The notes under the pieces are model-generated. The model did no database searches and was not told the origin of the DNA. It worked only from the letters and a program-made list of their open reading frames with translations. 64,000 bases of DNA from Cryptomeria japonica (taxonomy: Eukaryota; Streptophyta; Pinopsida; Cupressales; Cupressaceae): positions 308,001-372,000 of the forward strand of contig NW_026728925.1 in NCBI RefSeq assembly GCF_030272615.1. The letters are read 5' to 3'. The position numbers and the translations under genes are program-made. Shown here in pieces: positions 46,637-61,351 of the stretch (position 1 is its first letter; every line of letters begins with the position of its first letter).

Positions 46637-49600
46637 TCGAGCTCAGAAGATGCTTTTGTTTTTCTTGAACCAAACAATACAGTAGAAGTTCAATGCATTT
46701 TTGGTTTCACCATTTTTCTTTTCATACAACCCTTTATAATTTATAAAAACGTTTTTCAATAAATTTTTTAATTTTAACCAAAATTGAAATGGTCAAGCAA
46801 AGAAAAAAAATGTTGAATAGCAGCAATGAGTATGCTGATCTTGAATGCTATTCATTATTGAAAAAGTGTCTTTGATGACAAAGTGGACGTTATGATAAGT
46901 ACAATAATTGAAAGGATACAATTTTAAAGGAAAAATCTTCAGAATCCTATCATCTAAAGTATCATAAATTGATGGAACCTCAAACCGTACATTTTAAAAT
47001 CTCTCCCAATGGGATGTTTCTTTTGAAATATTTTTTTTGTGTGCAAGGGTGAGCTAGTCATAGTTCTAGTCTTTTCATGACCCCTTTTCTCCCAAGTACA
47101 ATAGTTTGGAGTTGAGATGCACTTTCTATTATTCCACTTTGGTTTTTTGTTCTTCCAATCATGGATCTTTAATTTACATCTTTATGTCTCTTTTACCATT
47201 TATTAATAGGTAACATTACCTTTTAGCTATATACCATCATTTCATTCTTTCTAGTTGTCCTTTCCTTTATTGATGTTTTGTTATTAGCCTTAATAGCTTA
47301 ATAATCTTTGATGAGTGACCACTTTAATGAATTGTCAAAATTTATTTGTATCCCTTTGTTGTTATTGCATCTATATTCTTTTTTGTTTTCTATGAAGGAA
47401 GGTATAGTTAGAACCATTATGGTCCTTGTATCAAGTGTGCATGTTATAATATGATAGATGATAACTTTCATTTTCTTTATATGTCAATCTAACATCAACA
47501 AGAGCATCGCTTATCATAGAATCTACCCACCTATGTGGTACAGTTGAAAGAACTAACATTTGGCTTGTTGCCAATAGAAATTTTCTATTTGTCTACATGT
47601 GTTCAATCCCTTTGTGAGATGTAAGAGGATCATTTGATAATAATATGTCATGTTTCTCTAAAGACTTAAAAGGGAGTTTTTGTTTGAGATATCTCATTCT
47701 TTGTTGCTTGTGGCCTATGAATTTTTTATGTTGAGGCGTCCCCCTCCTCTTGTATTATGAGATTTTCCTTGTACCGACAAGTATATATTGATGTGTGATA
47801 AGATTCAACATATTTCCCACATCACTTCAACATATACTTGTTGCAGGTAGCATGTGCCAACTTCTTGTGATATGAGTGCTCCATACATACAACCAACCTC
47901 TCCTCCCCAATTGTCAATATTCTTAGTGACAAATAGCTGAAATGTGGCATTCTCTTCAATACATCACATAGGCTCTTGAAATCTATATGTGCTAGATAAT
48001 TTTAATTCACCACTTAGCAATATGTGATATGGTAATAATTATTTTCTCAAAGAAAATAAACAACAATCATGTAATGAAATTTTTAACAGGTTAAACACTT
48101 CGAAAAATTAAAAATTAAACCATTAATGCAATACATTAGAACATGGGAATATGTTTGCCATTATTAGAGTGGGAAGAATAAATGGGTTGATATAGCTCTC
48201 CATTGACTAATTTTCCTAAGGTACTGTGTCAACTTCAAAATAATGTTTGTATAGTTTTTCAATTCTATTTTATTTAGTGCAGCATTTCTAGTCTTTAAAT
48301 TTGATGCAAAATGAAAGGGTTTCCATGTGCATTCAAGTATGTCCTTAACTTCTCCTTTCAATATTAAAAAAAATATATTTTATCTATTTGAGAAAATTTC
48401 TTAAGAGGAAGATAAAAAAAAAAATTGTGCTCGTTATCAAACTATGATTTTTTGTTCCTTGGGAGATAGATAAAATTTGAGTGATTTGATGAGTTCCATA
48501 GAATGATAAACAAATTTGAAAAAGATAAAATTAATGGATGGTGTCCTAGCGATTCATTTCAAGAACATTCTTGAATTTAGGAAGAATATCAAATTTCCTA
48601 TATGTAGATGGTATCTATTTGATTATTTATTTAACAAGTTTTTTGTGCCTAGCATAATGGATAATCATTATAGGTTTCACCTTGTCAATGTAGTTATCCT
48701 TAATTTATTCCTTTGTGAATATTTGTTGGGTCTCATATGTAAGAAATACTATCATAAGACCCATGAAGTTAAATATTTAAAGAGGGTAGAGTTACTTACA
48801 AATACAAATAAATTAACAAGTTTTATTTGACCTAACTCCATGTTTCACTAAAACTAATTCCTTATGAGCTTGCCACTAAATATGGTTGAGACATAATAGT
48901 CCTAGGGTGATTTACTTTTGGAGGCATATAATCAAGTCCAATGTACAGTAAATAGTGTTGAAGACTTGCTCAAGAAATGAACTATAGCCCTTTGAAATTT
49001 ACAAATTTGAGGGATATTTCAATTCAAATTATTACATATTATGCTAGGTCCTAGAAATGTAGTGTAATTAATAAATATGCATATGTCTATGACGCTTGTT
49101 TTGAATGTTCATTTTTTTTAATGTAAATAGGCTATTTGAGTATTTGGACCATGGATCATACAGGGAATATACAAATATATTATTAATTTTAAAATCACTT
49201 ACCCTCCCTATATCTCCATATGGTATATCACCCTTTTTCACACTTTCTTGGAAGCCTTCTCTAGTTAATGGACAAAGTAGGTAGGAAATTAATGGGTTCT
49301 ATACTTCATCTATGTTAAAGATGTAGTGTTTGTTTGAATGAACCCTTTGTGGCTATATATACATTTCTCATCTAGAAATTGTAGAAATTTTTAGTATTTC
49401 TTTATTACCCTTATGTTGAATATATTACGATTTTTGTAGAAGAAGTCTGTCTAATTAAGTAATGAATTTACTTAGTACCCATATTTCTTCTTTTTGGGAA
49501 AAGGTTGATGATAATATAGGATACAATATGTATCACTATTGAAGAATTGTAATCAAAATTTATGTTTCTCCTATGGTTCCTCATTACTTGTTTCTTTATA

Positions 49601-51368
49601 ACCAACTAATAGTTATAGTAATCATATGGTACATGTATGAGGTGGATAAATTTCATTCTAAGTAGCATTAGAAAGATAGTTACAACATTACCAATTTGAA
49701 GCTGAGAACATCACTATATTATTAAGGGAGTCTTATGATCTTGTGGCTGGAATGGTGAAAGGTTATGGACTAAAATTGTATAAGAAAATATATTAAAATC
49801 CCAAGAATATTATTCATAGAGTGTTCACTAAAATATTGGAAGGTCTTTTAATAAGAATAAATAATTTGAAGGGGATTATTTGTGAAGGAAATCCATAAAA
49901 AACTGAGAGAGATGGTAGGATGGACAATATGGATAGGATGGTAGGAGCTGAGTTGATGTGGAAGTTGAATGATTTAGGGTATAAATGATGTTTCAATGAT
50001 ATCAAAGACACAATGAAGATATAATAGATTCTATAACTTTTAAGGTTGGGAAACACACACATAATAAACATGTATTTTTTCCATCCCATTGACGGTAGGA
50101 AGAATGTGATAATTAGGCATAGTAGCTTATGGATATTTTTGGAGACAATTTCATGGAAGATGTAAGGAAAAAAAAATGTTTATAATTCTTCTCTAATAAA
50201 TCTCTATGGTAGCTAACTACCAATTAAAAGTGTAGAATTTTTGTGTGAAAAATGGAGATGAAACTCAAATAGCTAACTATCAATTGGCCAAAATATCTAG
50301 CTATACTATTGAGGACCAATTTATCATAAATGAGGCACTCAAGATAGTTGTCATATTTGTAGTATGTCACTAAAAAAAATGAAAAAGTGTAGGGGACCAT
50401 GACGCAAAGCTTGAACATATTAAATCTTGGTCCCCACAAAATGATTTGAAGCTTTAGGCAAAGCATATGGCCATGAATATTTTATAAAGGGAAAACACAC
50501 CAGGGAACAATTATAGCTTGCTAATGTGATTGAATAGAACCCATTCAATGGTCTTGATTAAATTATTATTGTAAGAGAACTAAAGCTCTAAAGGCGAGCA
50601 AAGAATTTGACAATGTATGATTTTAATGTCAACATTATTATGAAGGAAAAGGTTTCCACATTGTTTTGTTAGAATTCTATCAACTCTTGTTCATGATTCA
50701 AATTGTCTTGGCTTCATTAATATTTGGAATCAAATTAACTATGTGTGCTAAGCACATTACTAAAACCTTTGAACAAGATGAAATTTGCAATGGCCTGCTT
50801 CGTCGTGTTTTTCTTAATTTTCCTTTAAATTTTTACATTAAAAAAATTATATATTACATAAAAATTGGTAAACCCTAACATAATATTTGGAGTGACAAAT
50901 ATACATTATAATGTGTATTAAAGCTTTGGTCAGATCCAAACCATAACGTACGGCCTGTTGTAGCAGGCTCATCATATAAGTTGTGTATGTTTTACAAAGC
51001 GCGATTAAAATCTTACTAATTTATAATCCTTTCAAGTATTATGGATAGGCCCTTTCTTAGTTTTCTCAAACACGTAACTTTTTGTGACACCATAGCAAAA
51101 GTCTGTTGAAATTTTTTATGTACCTTTCGTGAATCATATTTAAGATTTGATTAAACTGAATATGTATATTCTTCAATACAAATGAAATTATATCCACTCA
51201 AGATAGATGAAAGCGATCTGGCCTTTAAAATGTGTCAGTGGTTAGTCAATGGCGATAGATGATATTTCTCCCTATCACCGCAGATCTGGATTGAAAAATA
51301 CGTAAATGTATACTGGGTATCCATGGCAGAATATCTTAATTAGGTGATTGGATCCACAATAAGTGTAT

Positions 51369-51557
51369 TCAACAGCAACTAGGATCTGGAATGTTGCCTT
51401 CACAGTTAGGACACGACGCTAACATCTCCACAATTTCAAGCAGATTATCAATGCCTGCATTTGTATTCACTATTTTGTTGAGGATTGGTCGAGCAGAGAC
51501 AGCGAGGGAAAACACAACGTTGAGCACAAGCAGCAGTGCCATAACTTTCAGGAGCAT
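51369..51557 (-). CDS. Small secreted Cys-rich peptide (4-Cys paralogue), unit 6
   Basis: Same gene as at 6154-6342, intact, with Thr32. Confidence 0.75.
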   Translation of the reverse strand: MLLKVMALLLVLNVVFSLAVSARPILNKIVNTNAGIDNLLEIVEMLASCPNCEGNIPDPSCC

Positions 51558-51671
51558 CGATCTCGACAATACTAATTGGCAGAATGAATGTTAACAAATG
51601 AAAAAACGTATTCGGTTTAGCGAGATAGAGAGCGAAGATCGAGAATGGTGATGGATAAACAAGGAAAATCG

Positions 51672-51949
51672 TATTTATAGAGACAGACGACGGCGTGTGA
51701 GTATGTTTGATCAAGTCAAAATTAAAATTTGTTCAACTAGGGTGATATTCAAAGTAAAAAATGGCGCGTGGAACTGCAACATTTCAAGAGGCGACAAAGG
51801 GACTTTGAATATCAACATTGACTTATTCATATTGCACGTCAATTGTCTTCGCTTTCTATCAAGCATGAAAGCACCTTTAACACCAATATCACCAATTTCA
51901 ATTTTGACCTATTCAAACATTTGCACTCCATCGTCCATCTCTATAAATA
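51672..51949. promoter_or_regulatory. Shared bidirectional promoter, unit 6
   Basis: Same as 6457-6734: both TATA boxes and all four TTGAC cores retained. Confidence 0.7.
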
Positions 51950-52083
51950 CGATTTACCTGGTTTATACATCACCATTCTCGATCTTCGCTCTCTATCTCT
52001 TAAAAAATTCACTCGGCTCTTCTTTCTTCATTTGTAAACCAATACGTACGTTTCTTTGCTTGATATTCATTCTGGCAATTAGT

Positions 52084-52308
52084 ATGGACAGATCGATTCA
52101 TCTGAAAGTTATGGCAGTGCTGCTCATGCTCAACGCTATGGTTTTCCTCGCTGTCTCTGCTCGACCAATCCTGACGGAAAAAGTGAATACAAATGCAAGC
52201 GTGAACAACAATGATTCAATTGATAATCTGGTTGAAATTGTGGAGATGTTAGCATCTGGTTCTAACTGTTCAGGCAACATCAAAGATCCTAATTGCCGCA
52301 AAAGATAA
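52084..52308 (+). CDS. Small secreted peptide (2-Cys paralogue), unit 6
   Basis: Same gene as at 6869-7093, intact, protein unchanged (Asp2). The 3' flank has the type-C change at 52376. Confidence 0.75.
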   Translation: MDRSIHLKVMAVLLMLNAMVFLAVSARPILTEKVNTNASVNNNDSIDNLVEIVEMLASGSNCSGNIKDPNCRKR

Positions 52309-54698
52309 AACAATGATGCATAGAGTTACTGTGAATCCAACGCACATAACTAAGATTTTTCGCCACGGAAATCCGTGAGAGCTTTACATTATTTGGGTAT
52401 TTTGTGGTCCATGGTGACAAGGAGAAAGAGAAATATAATTAAATCCCTTGGACACTACTCGCTGACACATTTTAAAACCAGAACGCTTTCATCCATCTGG
52501 ATTGCGTAATATGTAATTATTTTTCTGTATTCAAGAATATACATATTCAGCCCAATCAAATCTTAAATATCAAATTTGTTTCATTAAATATTCGTTTTCT
52601 AATTGTTCATTGTTTTCCACATTGAAGTTGGTGTGGTGGTAGCTCTAGTTTGTCGCAGAAATAACGTTTTCCTTTCTATTTCCCAATTATCATTGATCTT
52701 TTAGTGGTAAACTATCAAACTTATATTGAGTCAAGTTTCCCTATTCCTCTTTGGATATCCCAATTACTTATACAAATTATACATATTACTTATTTATACC
52801 GTTAATTTAAGTAGCATAGGTCAACTTCTTGTGATATGATTAGTCAAGCAAGGAACCAAGCTCTCCTCCTCAATTGTCATTATTTTTAGTGAAAATTATT
52901 AGTAACAAAAAATGATACGTAGCATTATCTCAAAGGCATCATGCAAACCCTTCACATCTATTTGTGCTACATAATGTTAATTCACTACTCACCAAATGTG
53001 ATATGGTCATACTTTTTCCCTAAACAAAATCAACAACAATCAAAAGTAATGGAATTTTAAACAAGTTAAACACTTATAAAATAAAAAAATGAAGCCATTA
53101 ATGCAATGATTTCAAGAAAATAAAGCTATTTAGTACTATTATTATAGCGAGAAGAATAAATGGATTTTATCTCTCTGTTTAGAACAGATTTCCTTCTAAG
53201 GTGAAAATTTTGCAACTAATTTTCCTAAGGTATTTTGTCAAGTTCAATTAGAGGATATAAAATATTGGAGGTGCGTTTTATGTAGTGCAACTTTCTTGGT
53301 ACTTGAACTTGACACAAAATAAAAGGATGTTTATGTGCAGTCAAGTATGTCAAGTAGTGCAACTTTCTTGGCACTTGAATTTGGTAATTTTTCTAAAGCC
53401 AACAAAGTATTTGTGCTTCTTATCTAACTATGAATTTTAGTTCCTTGAATTTTCTTTTAGTTTTGATAGAATCAAGAAAATGCTAACTCAATCATATAAT
53501 ATCTAATATTTTGAAGGATAAAGTGCCATGGCTTATCTAACCAATTCGCTAGAATGTTGGAGAAGTTTGAAAAACATATATTGAATGGTGTCCTAGCCAA
53601 AAGTAGGAATAATATTGAATTTGCTACAAGTAATTTTGGTCTATTGGATTATTTCATTAAAAAATTGCTTGAGACTAGCGTAATGAATAAAAATTATATG
53701 TTTGGCCTTGCCAAAGTTATTATTTTTACTTGCTTCTTTTTTTAAAACTTTTTGGTTTTCATATGTAAGAAATATTATGTTACTTGACCTAAGAAGTTAA
53801 TTATTAAAAGGAGAAACTATTGTTTACAACTGAAAGTAAGTTAAAATTTCTTTTCTCTTGAATCCCAATATCCTTGAAGTTTTTAAACTTTCTCAGCTTA
53901 CCGCTAAATATTATTTAGACAAGAATAATGATAGGTTCAAGTAGTTCTTAAGGTATATAATCAATTCTAACATGAAATAAAAGGTGTTGGATTTTGTTTG
54001 AAGAAATAAATTAGAGCCCTTTGAAATTAAGCAATTTGATGGATATTTTAGATTATTTTTCTAGGTACTAGGAATGTACTATAAGAAGCAAATATGCATA
54101 TGTCTAATGCGCCTTCTTGTAAATATCCAAAAAATTATGTAAATAGAATATTTAATTATGAGGCAGGGGTTGTAGCGGGATTCCATAAATCTATTATAAA
54201 TTTTAAAATAGCTTACCCTCCTTGTACTTTCATATAGTATCCACTCTTGCACACTTTATTGCAAGCCTTCTCTTTTGAATGGACTAAGTAGTTAGGAAAG
54301 AAACTAGTTTTATACTTCATTTGTGTTAGACATGTTTTTATTGTCTAATTAAAAACAATGGAATTGGATATACATTTGTCTTGTAGAAGTTATAGATTTT
54401 TTATTATTTCTTTACTATCCTTATCCTTAATATACTAGGATTTATATAGCATAAGAATATCTAATTAAGTAATAAATTTTCTTAGTCCCCCTATTTATCT
54501 TTTTGGGTGAAATATTGATAAAATGAAGGATACAATATGTATCATGATTGAAGAACTATAACCATAATTATGGCTATCCTATAGTTCATCATTACTCGTC
54601 TACTTTTATGCCTAACCAAGTGATATCTCTAGTAATCATATGGTACATGTATGAGGTGGATAATATTTTATTTTAAGTAGCATTAGAAAGATGGTTCC

Positions 54699-55498
54699 TA
54701 TTAGAGTAAAAGGTTTTATTTACTAAATTAATTTAATCATATTGATTAATTAACTAAGTCACCTTTTCCTTTTTTCACTTAAGCTAAATTTAGGAAGCTT
54801 TTTGGGGAATTTAATAATTATTTTATTTCATGCATTCATCCCTTAGGGTTTGCTTTAGGGTTTTGATCTCCTTTATTAAACAATTGATCTCATTGTAATT
54901 ATTCATTCTGGCAAGTTAATTCATTTGTGATTCTTCTTGCAATTGTCTCCAATTATTCTTGCACTCTCTTGTTTGTAGGATTTTCTCTTGTACGTGGCAG
55001 GTATTTGCATGCAGGCGATTATTGGGCATTGTGGAATTCATCAATCATGAATTCTATCATGGTATCAGAAGTCCAGACCTGATGCACCTCATTCATCAAA
55101 TTTGATATTTTCCTTATGAATATTTTTTGTTTGCATCTTGGGTCAATTTGAATCTCAAAATAAGATCTCTGAGGATTTGAAAATTCACCTTTTTTTGTGA
55201 TCAAGGGGGGCGCCTATTGTTTTGGACCACCACCACCAGTGGTTAGAGACCTCCTCCCCTCCCCGACTGCCCTCCACCACCTCATGCCATCAACGGACCA
55301 CCACCGCGCCACCAGTTTCATTGTTAGAAGCCTTTTTGAGCCTATTGGGATTTTTTTGTGATATTGGGAGCAAACAGAGGCGTTCTTCGATAAACCATAT
55401 ATTGAAGTAGAATTTATTTTAGATTTCATTTCTGGTTTGACCTTTTCTATTTTAGAATTGATGTAAACTTTTGTTTTAATCTTTTCTATTTTGTTTTA
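54699..55498 (+). mobile_element. Truncated LTR-retrotransposon fragment, unit 7 copy
   Basis: Same fragment as at 441-1240, with no difference seen. Primer-binding site at 55060-55069. Confidence 0.65.
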
Positions 55499-55502
55499 AC
55501 CG

Positions 55503-55679
55503 TTATCTCGTCATACTAACTGCCAAAACGAACCTGAAGCAAAGATGCGTGATAAAGAGAGTATATTGTATTTATAAACAGAGTGCAAGCGTTTGTATAG
55601 GTCAAGAGTGATATTCGGTGAAAAAGGGTGAGATTCAAAGTAAAACAATGGAGCGTTGAATTGCAGCATTTTAAGAGGC
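55503..55679 (-). pseudogene. Third peptide-gene relic, unit 7 copy
   Basis: Same relic as at 1245-1421, with no difference seen. Confidence 0.8.
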
Positions 55680-58600
55680 TCGAGCTCAAAAGATGCTTTT
55701 ATTTTTCTTGAACCAAACAATACAGTAGAAGTTCAATGCATTTTTGGTTTCACCATTTTTCTTTTCATACAACCCTTTATAATTTATAAAAACGTTTTTC
55801 AATAAATTTTTTAATTTTAACCAAAATTGAAATGGTCAAGCAAAGAAAAAAAATGTTGAATAGCAGCAATGAGTATGCTGATCTTGAATGCTATTCATTA
55901 TTGAAAAAGTGTCTTTGATGACAAAGTGGACGTTATGATAAGTACAATAATTGAAAGGATACAATTTTAAAGGAAAAATCTTCAGAATCCTATCATCTAA
56001 AGTATCATAAATTGATGGAACCTCAAACCGTACATTTTAAAATCTCTCCCAATGGGATGTTTCTTTTGAAATATTTTTTTTGTGTGCAAGGGTGAGCTAG
56101 TCATAGTTCTAGTCTTTTCATGACCCCTTTTCTCCCAAGTACAATAGTTTGGAGTTGAGATGCACTTTCTATTATTCCACTTTGGTTTTTTGTTCTTCCA
56201 ATCATGGATCTTTAATTTACATCTTTATGTCTCTTTTACCATTTATTAATAGGTAACATTACCTTTTAGCTATATACCATCATTTCATTCTTTCTAGTTG
56301 TCCTTTCCTTTATTGATGTTTTGTTATTAGCCTTAATAGCTTAATAATCTTTGATGAGTGACCACTTTAATGAATTGTCAAAATTTATTTGTATCCCTTT
56401 GTTGTTATTGCATCTATATTCTTTTTTGTTTTCTATGAAGGAAGGTATAGTTAGAACCATTATGGTCCTTGTATCAAGTGTGCATGTTATAATATGATAG
56501 ATGATAACTTTCATTTTCTTTATATGTCAATCTAACATCAACAAGAGCATCGCTTATCATAGAATCTACCCACCTATGTGGTACAGTTGAAAGAACTAAC
56601 ATTTGGCTTGTTGCCAATAGAAATTTTCTATTTGTCTACATGTGTTCAATCCCTTTGTGAGATGTAAGAGGATCATTTGATAATAATATGTCATGTTTCT
56701 CTAAAGACTTAAAAGGGAGTTTTTGTTTGAGATATCTCATTCTTTGTTGCTTGTGGCCTATGAATTTTTTATGTTGAGGCGTCCCCCTCCTCTTGTATTA
56801 TGAGATTTTCCTTGTACCGACAAGTATATATTGATGTGTGATAAGATTCAACATATTTCCCACATCACTTCAACATATACTTGTTGCAGGTAGCATGTGC
56901 CAACTTCTTGTGATATGAGTGCTCCATACATACAACCAACCTCTCCTCCCCAATTGTCAATATTCTTAGTGACAAATAGCTGAAATGTGGCATTCTCTTC
57001 AATACATCACATAGGCTCTTGAAATCTATATGTGCTAGATAATTTTAATTCACCACTTAGCAATATGTGATATGGTAATAATTATTTTCTCAAAGAAAAT
57101 AAACAACAATCATGTAATGAAATTTTTAACAGGTTAAACACTTCGAAAAATTAAAAATTAAACCATTAATGCAATACATTAGAACATGGGAATATGTTTG
57201 CCATTATTAGAGTGGGAAGAATAAATGGGTTGGTATAGCTCTCCATTGACTAATTTTCCTAAGGTACTGTGTCAACTTCAAAATAATGTTTGTATAGTTT
57301 TTCAATTCTATTTTATTTAGTGCAGCATTTCTAGTCTTTAAATTTGATGCAAAATGAAAGGGTTTCCATGTGCATTCAAGTATGTCCTTAACTTCTCCTT
57401 TCAATATTAAAAAAAATATATTTTATCTATTTGAGAAAATTTCTTAAGAGGAAGATAAAAAAAAAAATTGTGCTCGTTATCAAACTATGATTTTTTGTTC
57501 CTTGGGAGATAGATAAAATTTGAGTGATTTGATGAGTTCCATAGAATGATAAACAAATTTGAAAAAGATAAAATTAATGGATGGTGTCCTAGCGATTCAT
57601 TTCAAGAACATTCTTGAATTTAGGAAGAATATCAAATTTCCTATATGTAGATGGTATCTATTTGATTATTTATTTAACAAGTTTTTTGTGCCTAGCATAA
57701 TGGATAATCATTATAGGTTTCACCTTGTCAATGTAGTTATCCTTAATTTATTCCTTTGTGAATATTTGTTGGGTCTCATATGTAAGAAATACTATCATAA
57801 GACCCATGAAGTTAAATATTTAAAGAGGGTAGAGTTACTTACAAATACAAATAAATTAACAAGTTTTATTTGACCTAACTCCATGTTTCACTAAAACTAA
57901 TTCCTTATGAGCTTGCCACTAAATATGGTTGAGACATAATAGTCCTAGGGTGATTTACTTTTGGAGGAATATAATCAAGTCCAATGTACAGTAAATAGTG
58001 TTGAAGACTTGCTCAAGAAATGAACTATAGCCCTTTGAAATTTACAAATTTGAGGGATATTTCAATTCAAATTATTACATATTATGCTAGGTCCTAGAAA
58101 TGTAGTGTAATTAATAAATATGCATATGTCTATGACGCTTGTTTTGAATGTTCATTTTTTTTAATGTAAATAGGCTATTTGAGTATTTGGACCATGGATC
58201 ATACAGGGAATATACAAATATATTATTAATTTTAAAATCACTTACCCTCCCTATATCTCCATATGGTATATCACCCTTTTTCACACTTTCTTGGAAGCCT
58301 TCTCTAGTTAATGGACAAAGTAGGTAGGAAATTAATGGGTTCTATACTTCATCTATGTTAAAGATGTAGTGTTTGTTTGAATGAACCCTTTGTGGCTATA
58401 TATACATTTCTCATCTAGAAATTGTAGAAATTTTTAGTATTTCTTTATTACCCTTATGTTGAATATATTACGATTTTTGTAGAAGAAGTCTGTCTAATTA
58501 AGTAATGAATTTACTTAGTACCCATATTTCTTCTTTTTGGGAAAAGGTTGATGATAATATAGGATACAATATGTATCACTATTGAAGAATTGTAATCAAA

Positions 58601-60411
58601 ATTTATGTTTCTCCTATGGTTCCTCATTACTTGTTTCTTTATAACCAACTAATAGTTATAGTAATCATATGGTACATGTATGAGGTGGATAAATTTCATT
58701 CTAAGTAGCATTAGAAAGATAGTTACAACATTACCAATTTGAAGCTGAGAACATCACTATATTATTAAGGGAGTCTTATGATCTTGTGGCTGGAATGGTG
58801 AAAGGTTATGGACTAAAATTGTATAAGAAAATATATTAAAATCCCAAGAATATTATTCATAGAGTGTTCACTAAAATATTGGAAGGTCTTTTAATAAGAA
58901 TAAATAATTTGAAGGGGATTATTTGTGAAGGAAATCCATAAAAAACTGAGAGAGATGGTAGGATGGACAATATGGATAGGATGGTAGGAGCTGAGTTGAT
59001 GTGGAAGTTGAATGATTTAGGGTATAAATGATGTTTCAATGATATCAAAGACACAATGAAGATATAATAGATTCTATAACTTTTAAGGTTGGGAAACACA
59101 CACATAATAAACATGTATTTTTTCCATCCCATTGACGGTAGGAAGAATGTGATAATTAGGCATAGTAGCTTATGGATATTTTTGGAGACAATTTCATGGA
59201 AGATGTAAGGAAAAAAAAATGTTTATAATTCTTCTCTAATAAATCTCTATGGTAGCTAACTACCAATTAAAAGTGTAGAATTTTTGTGTGAAAAATGGAG
59301 ATGAAACTCAAATAGCTAACTATCAATTGGCCAAAATATCTAGCTATACTATTGAGGACCAATTTATCATAAATGAGGCACTCAAGATAGTTGTCATATT
59401 TGTAGTATGTCACTAAAAAAAATGAAAAAGTGTAGGGGACCATGACGCAAAGCTTGAACATATTAAATCTTGGTCCCCACAAAATGATTTGAAGCTTTAG
59501 GCAAAGCATATGGCCATGAATATTTTATAAAGGGAAAACACACCAGGGAACAATTATAGCTTGCTAATGTGATTGAATAGAACCCATTCAATGGTCTTGA
59601 TTAAATTATTATTGTAAGAGAACTAAAGCTCTAAAGGCGAGCAAAGAATTTGACAATGTATGATTTTAATGTCAACATTATTATGAAGGAAAAGGTTTCC
59701 ACATTGTTTTGTTAGAATTCTATCAACTCTTGTTCATGATTCAAATTGTCTTGGCTTCATTAATATTTGGAATCAAATTAACTATGTGTGCTAAGCACAT
59801 TACTAAAACCTTTGAACAAGATGAAATTTGCAATGGCCTGCTTCGTCGTGTTTTTCTTAATTTTCCTTTAAATTTTTACATTAAAAAAATTATATATTAC
59901 ATAAAAATTGGTAAACCCTAACATAATATTTGGAGTGACAAATATACATTATAATGTGTATTAAAGCTTTGGTCAGATCCAAACCATAACGTACGGCCTG
60001 TTGTAGCAGGCTCATCATATAAGTTGTGTATGTTTTACAAAGCGCGATTAAAATCTTACTAATTTATAATCCTTTCAAGTATTATGGATAGGCCCTTTCT
60101 TAGTTTTCTCAAACACGTAACTTTTTGTGACACCATAGCAAAAGTCTGTTGAAATTTTTTATGTACCTTTCGTGAATCATATTTAAGATTTGATTAAACT
60201 GAATATGTATATTCTTCAATACAAATGAAATTATATCCACTCAAGATAGATGAAAGCGATCTGGCCTTTAAAATGTGTCAGTGGTTAGTCAATGGCGATA
60301 GATGATATTTCTCCCTATCACCGCAGATCTGGATTGAAAAATACGTAAATGTATACTGGGTATCCATGGCAGAATATCTTAATTAGGTGATTGGATCCAC
60401 AATAAGTGTAT

Positions 60412-60600
60412 TCAACAGCAACTAGGATCTGGAATGTTGCCTTCACAGTTAGGACACGACGCTAACATCTCCACAATTTCAAGCAGATTATCAATGCCTG
60501 CATTTATATTCACTATTTTGTTGAGGATTGGTCGAGCAGAGACAGCGAGGGAAAACACAACGTTGAGCACAAGCAGCAGTGCCATAACTTTCAGGAGCAT
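60412..60600 (-). CDS. Small secreted Cys-rich peptide (4-Cys paralogue), unit 7
   Basis: Same gene as at 6154-6342, intact, with Ile32. Confidence 0.75.
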   Translation of the reverse strand: MLLKVMALLLVLNVVFSLAVSARPILNKIVNINAGIDNLLEIVEMLASCPNCEGNIPDPSCC

Positions 60601-60714
60601 CGATCTCGACAATACTAATTGGCAGAATGAATGTTAACAAATGAAAAAACGTATTCGGTTTAGCGAGATAGAGAGCGAAGATCGAGAATGGTGATGGATA
60701 AACAAGGAAAATCG

Positions 60715-60992
60715 TATTTATAGAGACAGACGACGGCGTGTGAGTATGTTTGATCAAGTCAAAATTAAAATTTGTTCAACTAGGGTGATATTCAAAGTAA
60801 AAAATGGCGCGTGGAACTGCAACATTTCAAGAGGCGACAAAGGGACTTTGAATATCAACATTGACTTATTCATATTGCACGTCAATTGTCTTCGCTTTCT
60901 ATCAAGCATGAAAGCACCTTTAACACCAATATCACCAATTTCAATTTTGACCTATTCAAACATTTGCACTCCATCGTCCATCTCTATAAATA
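60715..60992. promoter_or_regulatory. Shared bidirectional promoter, unit 7
   Basis: Same as 6457-6734: both TATA boxes and all four TTGAC cores retained. Confidence 0.7.
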
Positions 60993-61126
60993 CGATTTAC
61001 CTGGTTTATACATCACCATTCTCGATCTTCGCTCTCTATCTCTTAAAAAATTCACTCGGCTCTTCTTTCTTCATTTGTAAACCAATACGTACGTTTCTTT
61101 GCTTGATATTCATTCTGGCAATTAGT

Positions 61127-61351
61127 ATGGACAGATCGATTCATCTGAAAGTTATGGCAGTGCTGCTCATGCTCAACGCTATGGTTTTCCTCGCTGTCTC
61201 TGCTCGACCAATCCTGACGGAAAAAGTGAATACAAATGCAAGCGTGAACAACAATGATTCAATTGATAATCTGGTTGAAATTGTGGAGATGTTAGCATCT
61301 GGTTCTAACTGTTCAGGCAACATCAAAGATCCTAATTGCCGCAAAAGATAA
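61127..61351 (+). CDS. Small secreted peptide (2-Cys paralogue), unit 7
   Basis: Same gene as at 6869-7093, intact, protein unchanged (Asp2). Confidence 0.75.
   Translation: MDRSIHLKVMAVLLMLNAMVFLAVSARPILTEKVNTNASVNNNDSIDNLVEIVEMLASGSNCSGNIKDPNCRKR

Larger units (their letters stand above)
45216..54258. repeat. Tandem unit 6 (type C)
   Basis: Type C. No difference from unit 3 was seen at any site compared. It closes the second copy of the three-unit higher-order repeat. Block A lies at 47847-49685 and block B at 52811-54698. Confidence 0.98.
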
